DNA from: Rheinheimera hassiensis
GTDB taxonomy: Bacteria; Pseudomonadota; Gammaproteobacteria; Enterobacterales; Alteromonadaceae
DNA length: 64,000 bases
Assembly (NCBI RefSeq): GCF_022436675.1
Contig: NZ_JAKUJZ010000004.1
Span: 62,001 to 126,000, forward strand
Reading direction: 5' to 3'
Shown here: piece by piece, positions 60,505 through 64,000 of the stretch
Layout of the letters: the number at the start of each line of letters is the position of its first letter
How positions within the stretch are numbered: the first letter of the stretch is position 1
The notes under the pieces: generated by a model
Database searches by the model: none
What the model saw: only the letters and a program-made list of their open reading frames with translations
What the model was told of the DNA's origin: nothing
Translations under genes and position numbers: made by a program

Positions 60505-61504
60505 ACATAGCCGCGCTATTACCGATTTAGATCGGGCGGCCATTCTGCTGCTCAGCATGGGCGAAGAAAATGCAGCCGGCATTATAAAAAAGCTTAGCCG
60601 GCATGAGGTTAAAGCTTTGTCAGAACGTATGGCAAAGATCACCAACGTAACGCAAGACGATGTGGCATTAATTTTAAACGACTTTTTTGACTGCTACCGC
60701 AGCGAAAGTGGTGTCAGCGGTGCCTCAAGGTTGTACCTGGAGCGGGCGCTGGACAAAGCCGTAGGTCGCAAGCTGGCGCGCGGTATGCTGGATGATATCT
60801 ACGGCGGCGCACTGGCGGATGATTTACGCCGGTTGGAGTGGGTCCCCCCTGAGTTGCTGGCACGCTTTTTAGAGCAGGAGCATGCGCAAATGCAGGCACT
60901 GTTGCTGGCTTTTTTACCGCCCGAGCAAGCCTCAGCCGTCATCGCATTATTCCCAAAACAAAAGCATGACGACATTCTGTTCCGTATTGCCAGCCTGCGT
61001 GAAGTCAGCGAACACGTAATGGACGACTTGCGCCATACACTGGAAGCCTGCATTGAATTTGTCGGCGAACAGGTTGGTGCCCGCGTTAACGGCGTGGAAA
61101 AAGTGGCTGAAATTATGAACCGCTACAATGGCAATAAAGCCGAGGTAATGGAGCTGCTAAAACAACATAACGCCGAAACGGCCGAAGCGGTACAGGACAA
61201 AATGTATGACTTTGGCTCACTGGCGCGCCAAAGCGAAGATGTGCTGGCTCATCTGCTGAACGAAATACCGGATGAGCTATGGGTAGTGGCGCTAAAAGGC
61301 TGTGAACCGGCGATGCTGGACAGCATTATGTCGGCCCTGCCAAAACGGCTGGCGCAGGTTTACCGCCAGCAAATTGAAGGTACCAAAGCACAAACTGTTA
61401 CCAAAGTTGAAGCAGCCCGGGCCGAAATAATGCGCATGATCCGCCAGATGATGGCCAAAGGCGAAGTGGATTACCGTTTGTACGAAGAAGCAACACTGGG
61501 ATAA
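60485..61504 (+). CDS. fliG: Flagellar switch/torque protein FliG (lateral)
   Basis: A 339-residue C-ring protein starting at TTG behind GAGGAG. It has the N-terminal ITDLDRAAILLLSMGEENAA, the middle ARMARMAR-like helices and the C-terminal charged torque helix region (DLRLLEWVPPELLA-like middle; LAHLLNEIPDELWVVALKGC and EPAMLDSIMSALPKRLAQV). It interacts with MotA. Confidence 0.96.
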   Translation: MNQLRSEHSRAITDLDRAAILLLSMGEENAAGIIKKLSRHEVKALSERMAKITNVTQDDVALILNDFFDCYRSESGVSGASRLYLERALDKAVGRKLARGMLDDIYGGALADDLRRLEWVPPELLARFLEQEHAQMQALLLAFLPPEQASAVIALFPKQKHDDILFRIASLREVSEHVMDDLRHTLEACIEFVGEQVGARVNGVEKVAEIMNRYNGNKAEVMELLKQHNAETAEAVQDKMYDFGSLARQSEDVLAHLLNEIPDELWVVALKGCEPAMLDSIMSALPKRLAQVYRQQIEGTKAQTVTKVEAARAEIMRMIRQMMAKGEVDYRLYEEATLG

Positions 61505-61506
61505 TT

Positions 61507-62142
61507 ATGGCAGATCTGTATCGTTTTCCCGGTGTGCAGCGCGACCTGAGCAGGCAAAGCCCGGAGCAGCAACTGCAACAAGCTTATGAGCGCGGCGTGC
61601 AGGAAGGCCGGCTACAGGGCGCAGAGCAAGGGCGGCTGCAGGCACAACAGCAAGCCGAGCAACAGGCGCTGCAACAGGCTGATGCCCGCCAGCAACAAGC
61701 GATACAGCAACTGCGGCAGCAGTTTGAGCAACAATTGCAGAAGTTACAACAGCAATTGCAGCAACAACAGCAGCATCAGGAAAAACAACTGGCACAGGCC
61801 ATATTTGAACTGGTTAGCCAACTGACGACATTAACGCTGGAGGCTGAACTTAGCCTGCAGCCGGCACATTTGCAGCAGGCTATCGCCAGCGTATTAGCTT
61901 TATTGCAGGTAAACGAACAGATTGACACTATCCGGCTGGCCCCGACAGACTTTACGCTGTGGCAGCAGCTGGACATCGTCACCCTTGGCAATATAAAGCT
62001 GCAACCCGATGCCCGGCTGGTGGCTGGCAGTGCTGAATTTGTCGGCTTATCTCAGTTACATCTACTCGATTTTCGCCAGCGCCTGGCGCAAATGCTGCCG
62101 CAGTTAAAACAACAACTGGAGAGCAACAATGAACCTGCTTGA
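61507..62142 (+). CDS. fliH: Export ATPase regulator FliH (lateral)
   Basis: A 211-residue protein with an extremely Gln-rich coiled coil in residues ~15-100, characteristic of FliH stalks, and a C-terminal domain (FELVSQLTTLTLEAELSLQP) that binds FliI. It overlaps fliI by 14 bp. Confidence 0.92.
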   Translation: MADLYRFPGVQRDLSRQSPEQQLQQAYERGVQEGRLQGAEQGRLQAQQQAEQQALQQADARQQQAIQQLRQQFEQQLQKLQQQLQQQQQHQEKQLAQAIFELVSQLTTLTLEAELSLQPAHLQQAIASVLALLQVNEQIDTIRLAPTDFTLWQQLDIVTLGNIKLQPDARLVAGSAEFVGLSQLHLLDFRQRLAQMLPQLKQQLESNNEPA

Positions 62143-63457
62143 CCGCTTGCAACAGGCAGGCAGCCAGTTAGATGCCGGTGCCTTATATCAGAGCTTTGGT
62201 ACTCTGGTAAGGGTAAATGGCATGGTGCTTACCGTAGCCGGTGGCCAGTACACATTAGGGCAACGTTATCAGGTAGAAATGCAGGACGGCCAGTGGGTTG
62301 AAGCTGAAGTGGTAGGTTTTGACCGCGAGCAGGCGTTTTTAATGCCACTTACCAATGCCAGTGCGCTGACAACCGGCGCCAGAGTAAAGCCGCTGCTAAG
62401 TGCCGGTGCGCTTACCGTAAGCCGGGCACTGCTGGGGCGGATAGTTGACGGCCTGATGCAACCGCTGGACGGCGGTCCGGCCTTAACCAAAGGTGAGCAT
62501 ATCAGCAGCCAGCTGGCGGCGGTAAACCCAATGCAGAAAAAGGGCGTCAGTACGCCGCTGGATGTCGGCATAAAAGCCATTAATGGCTTATTTACTGTTG
62601 GCCAGGGCCAGCGGCTGGGCTTATTTGCCGGCTCTGGCGTGGGTAAAAGTAAATTGCTTGGCATGATGACACGCTTTACCAGTGCCGATGTGGTGATTGT
62701 CGGTTTAGTGGGCGAGCGCGGCTGGGAAGTAAAAGACTTTATTGAACATAGCCTCGGCCCGGATGGCATGAAAAAAGCCATTGTCGTAGCCGCACCGGCC
62801 GATCAGTCGCCGTTGCTGCGGATGCGCAGTGCCGAGCTGGCGCACCGTTTGGCAGCCTGGTTTCGCGATCAAGGCCTGCATGTGTTACTGCTGGTTGATT
62901 CGTTAACCCGCTATGCCCAGGCACAGCGCGAAATTGCGCTGTCAGTTGGTGAGCCGCCAGCCACCCGCGGCTATCCGCCGTCGGTATTTAGCAAGCTTAC
63001 CCAGTTGGTAGAGCGCGCAGGTAACAGCAGCGACAGCAGTGGCAGCATGACAGCCATTTACACCGTGCTGGCGGAAGGTGACGACCAGCAGGATCCGATA
63101 GCCGATGCTGCCCGCGCTATTCTGGATGGTCATGTGGTATTAAGCCGCGAGCTGGCCGAGCGCGGCCATTATCCGGCGATAGATATAGGCGCTTCCATCA
63201 GCCGGGTTATGCCGAATATTGTCTCTGAGCAACAGCTGAAAAGCTGTTACAGCTTAAAACGTTTATACAGCCGTTATCAGCAGGTACAGGAGCTGATCCC
63301 GCTGGGGGCTTATCAGGCCGGTAAAGACAGCGAGCTGGATCGCGCCGTGGCACTGTATCCGAAGATAGAGCAGTTCCTCTGTCAGGGTTTAAATGAACAG
63401 GTTGATTTCGGCCAAACTGAACAACAACTGGCAACTTTGGTGGCGCAGCATGCTTAA
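62129..63457 (+). CDS. fliI: Flagellar export ATPase FliI (lateral)
   Basis: A 442-residue F1-like ATPase with Walker A AGSGVGKS (167-174) and family sequences YPPSVFSKLTQLVERAGN and DSLTRYAQAQREIALSVGEP. It powers type III export with FliH and FliJ. Confidence 0.97.
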   Translation: MNLLDRLQQAGSQLDAGALYQSFGTLVRVNGMVLTVAGGQYTLGQRYQVEMQDGQWVEAEVVGFDREQAFLMPLTNASALTTGARVKPLLSAGALTVSRALLGRIVDGLMQPLDGGPALTKGEHISSQLAAVNPMQKKGVSTPLDVGIKAINGLFTVGQGQRLGLFAGSGVGKSKLLGMMTRFTSADVVIVGLVGERGWEVKDFIEHSLGPDGMKKAIVVAAPADQSPLLRMRSAELAHRLAAWFRDQGLHVLLLVDSLTRYAQAQREIALSVGEPPATRGYPPSVFSKLTQLVERAGNSSDSSGSMTAIYTVLAEGDDQQDPIADAARAILDGHVVLSRELAERGHYPAIDIGASISRVMPNIVSEQQLKSCYSLKRLYSRYQQVQELIPLGAYQAGKDSELDRAVALYPKIEQFLCQGLNEQVDFGQTEQQLATLVAQHA

Positions 63458-63869
63458 AAAATATCTGCAAACACAGCAGGATAACTTCGATATCATGCGC
63501 AGCCGGCATAGCCAGCTGCAGCGTCAGGCCGAGCACGAACAACAGCGTAGCAGCCTGCTGGCACAACATATCGACAGTATGGAAACCAGCCGCCAGATGG
63601 CATGCAGCCTTAGCCTGCAAAACTTGTCGGGCTTAAAAGTCATTATGCAGGACATGGCACAGCAACAGCAGCACCGCAGCGATTTGGCGCAGCAGGAAGT
63701 GGCCATGCAGCAACAAGCCTGCAGCAAACAGGCAGCTTACAACCTGGCCATAGAGCAAGTACTGGAAAAACGCCGCCAGCGCCAGTTACTGCAACAACAA
63801 CGGCGCGAGCAAAAACAGCAGGACGAACTGGCAATGCAAATGTATCTGCGCCAGCGCGTAACCGGCTGA
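63450..63869 (+). CDS. fliJ: Flagellar export protein FliJ (lateral)
   Basis: A 139-residue coiled-coil protein (MLKKYLQTQQDNFDIMRSRH...), very rich in Gln, Arg and Lys. The ATG at 63450 overlaps the fliI stop by 8 bp; the longer frame would lie inside fliI. Size, composition and position identify FliJ. Last gene of the motY-lafK-fliEFGHIJ operon. Confidence 0.9.
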   Translation: MLKKYLQTQQDNFDIMRSRHSQLQRQAEHEQQRSSLLAQHIDSMETSRQMACSLSLQNLSGLKVIMQDMAQQQQHRSDLAQQEVAMQQQACSKQAAYNLAIEQVLEKRRQRQLLQQQRREQKQQDELAMQMYLRQRVTG

Positions 63870-63874
63870 GCAGG

Positions 63875-64000
63875 CTATTTCACCACAAAATCAAAATACT
63901 GTTCGGTATAAACCGGTGGCTGGTGGGTAAAGTGCCACCATTCCATGCTGTATACCTTAAAACCGGCGTTGTGCATCAGGTTTTCCAGCAGCTGCCGGTT
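63875..64000 (-). CDS. D-Ala-D-Ala dipeptidase (VanX/DdpX family), 3' part
   Basis: The last 41 codons of a minus-strand gene that runs off the right edge; the stop is at 63875-63877. The visible C-terminus has LMHNAGFKVYSMEWWHFTH, matching the zinc-dipeptidase signature in which EWWHF supplies the catalytic glutamate and a zinc histidine. It would hydrolyse D-alanyl-D-alanine from cell-wall turnover. It is convergent with fliJ, only 5 bp from its stop. Confidence 0.88.
   Translation of the reverse strand, partial: NRQLLENLMHNAGFKVYSMEWWHFTHQPPVYTEQYFDFVVK

Noticed and set aside
61560-61800. Gln-codon-rich stretch in fliH as a repeat element
   Set aside because: The CAG/CAA richness is explained by the Gln-rich coiled coil typical of FliH and has no regular DNA period.

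Overview
The window looks like a chromosomal segment of a marine or aquatic gammaproteobacterium of the Alteromonadales/Chromatiaceae type (Rheinheimera, Arsukibacterium or Alishewanella-like). This is inferred from the complete lateral-type flagellar cluster with LafK, MotY and Maf, the moderately GC-rich coding style, and the HAE1 RND pump. No rRNA, tRNA, CRISPR array or insertion sequence was found.

Left accessory part (1-10.5 kb). An AT-rich module carries a 610-aa HEPN-type protein (Rx4H motif). It is bracketed by two ~140-bp direct repeats whose hairpin stems are preserved by compensatory changes. Next come an S9 peptidase, a small radical-SAM-like protein without an iron-sulfur motif, a toxin-first hipA-hipB pair with three GACAA-N4-TTGTC operator boxes, a zinc-finger/HNH-like protein, an HNH nuclease fused to an S24/LexA-like domain, and a SAM methyltransferase.

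Middle (10.7-18.1 kb). An ABC1/UbiB kinase, an entericidin-type lipoprotein and a small membrane protein precede an AcrAB-like RND operon, whose promoter spacer contains a palindromic operator. The likely TetR/AcrR repressor gene lies convergently downstream.

Flagellar part (18.1-63.9 kb). A minus-strand run flgA-flgM-flgN-bactofilin-diguanylate cyclase diverges from flgBCDEFGHIJKL. After flgL come a coiled-coil protein, a Maf flagellin glycosyltransferase and a small protein. Then follows an unusual envelope gene block (about 33.0-41.35 kb): lipoproteins, a TPR/coiled-coil membrane protein, a PEGA-SUMF1 protein lacking cysteines, a 35-aa membrane peptide, an ExbB/TolQ/MotA-like channel subunit, and two proteins that join an ExbD/TolR-like transmembrane aspartate helix to a von Willebrand A domain. 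After this come lafA (flagellin), fliD, fliS, fliT, fliK, fliL, sigma-28 (lafS), motA/motB (lafT/lafU), a PilZ protein, fliMNPQR, flhBA, and, behind a cyclic-di-GMP-I riboswitch, motY-lafK-fliEFGHIJ. The window ends in a VanX-like D-Ala-D-Ala dipeptidase on the minus strand.

How the parts work together. LafK (sigma-54 activator) probably drives the flgB and fliT operons through a shared triple CTTCCG element upstream of -24/-12 promoters. LafS and FlgM time late genes. Cyclic-di-GMP enters at three points: the riboswitch ahead of motY-lafK, the PilZ protein beside fliM, and the diguanylate cyclase beside flgN. The most novel candidate is the ExbB/ExbD-vWA block, which looks like an ion-driven envelope machine embedded in the lateral flagellar locus.
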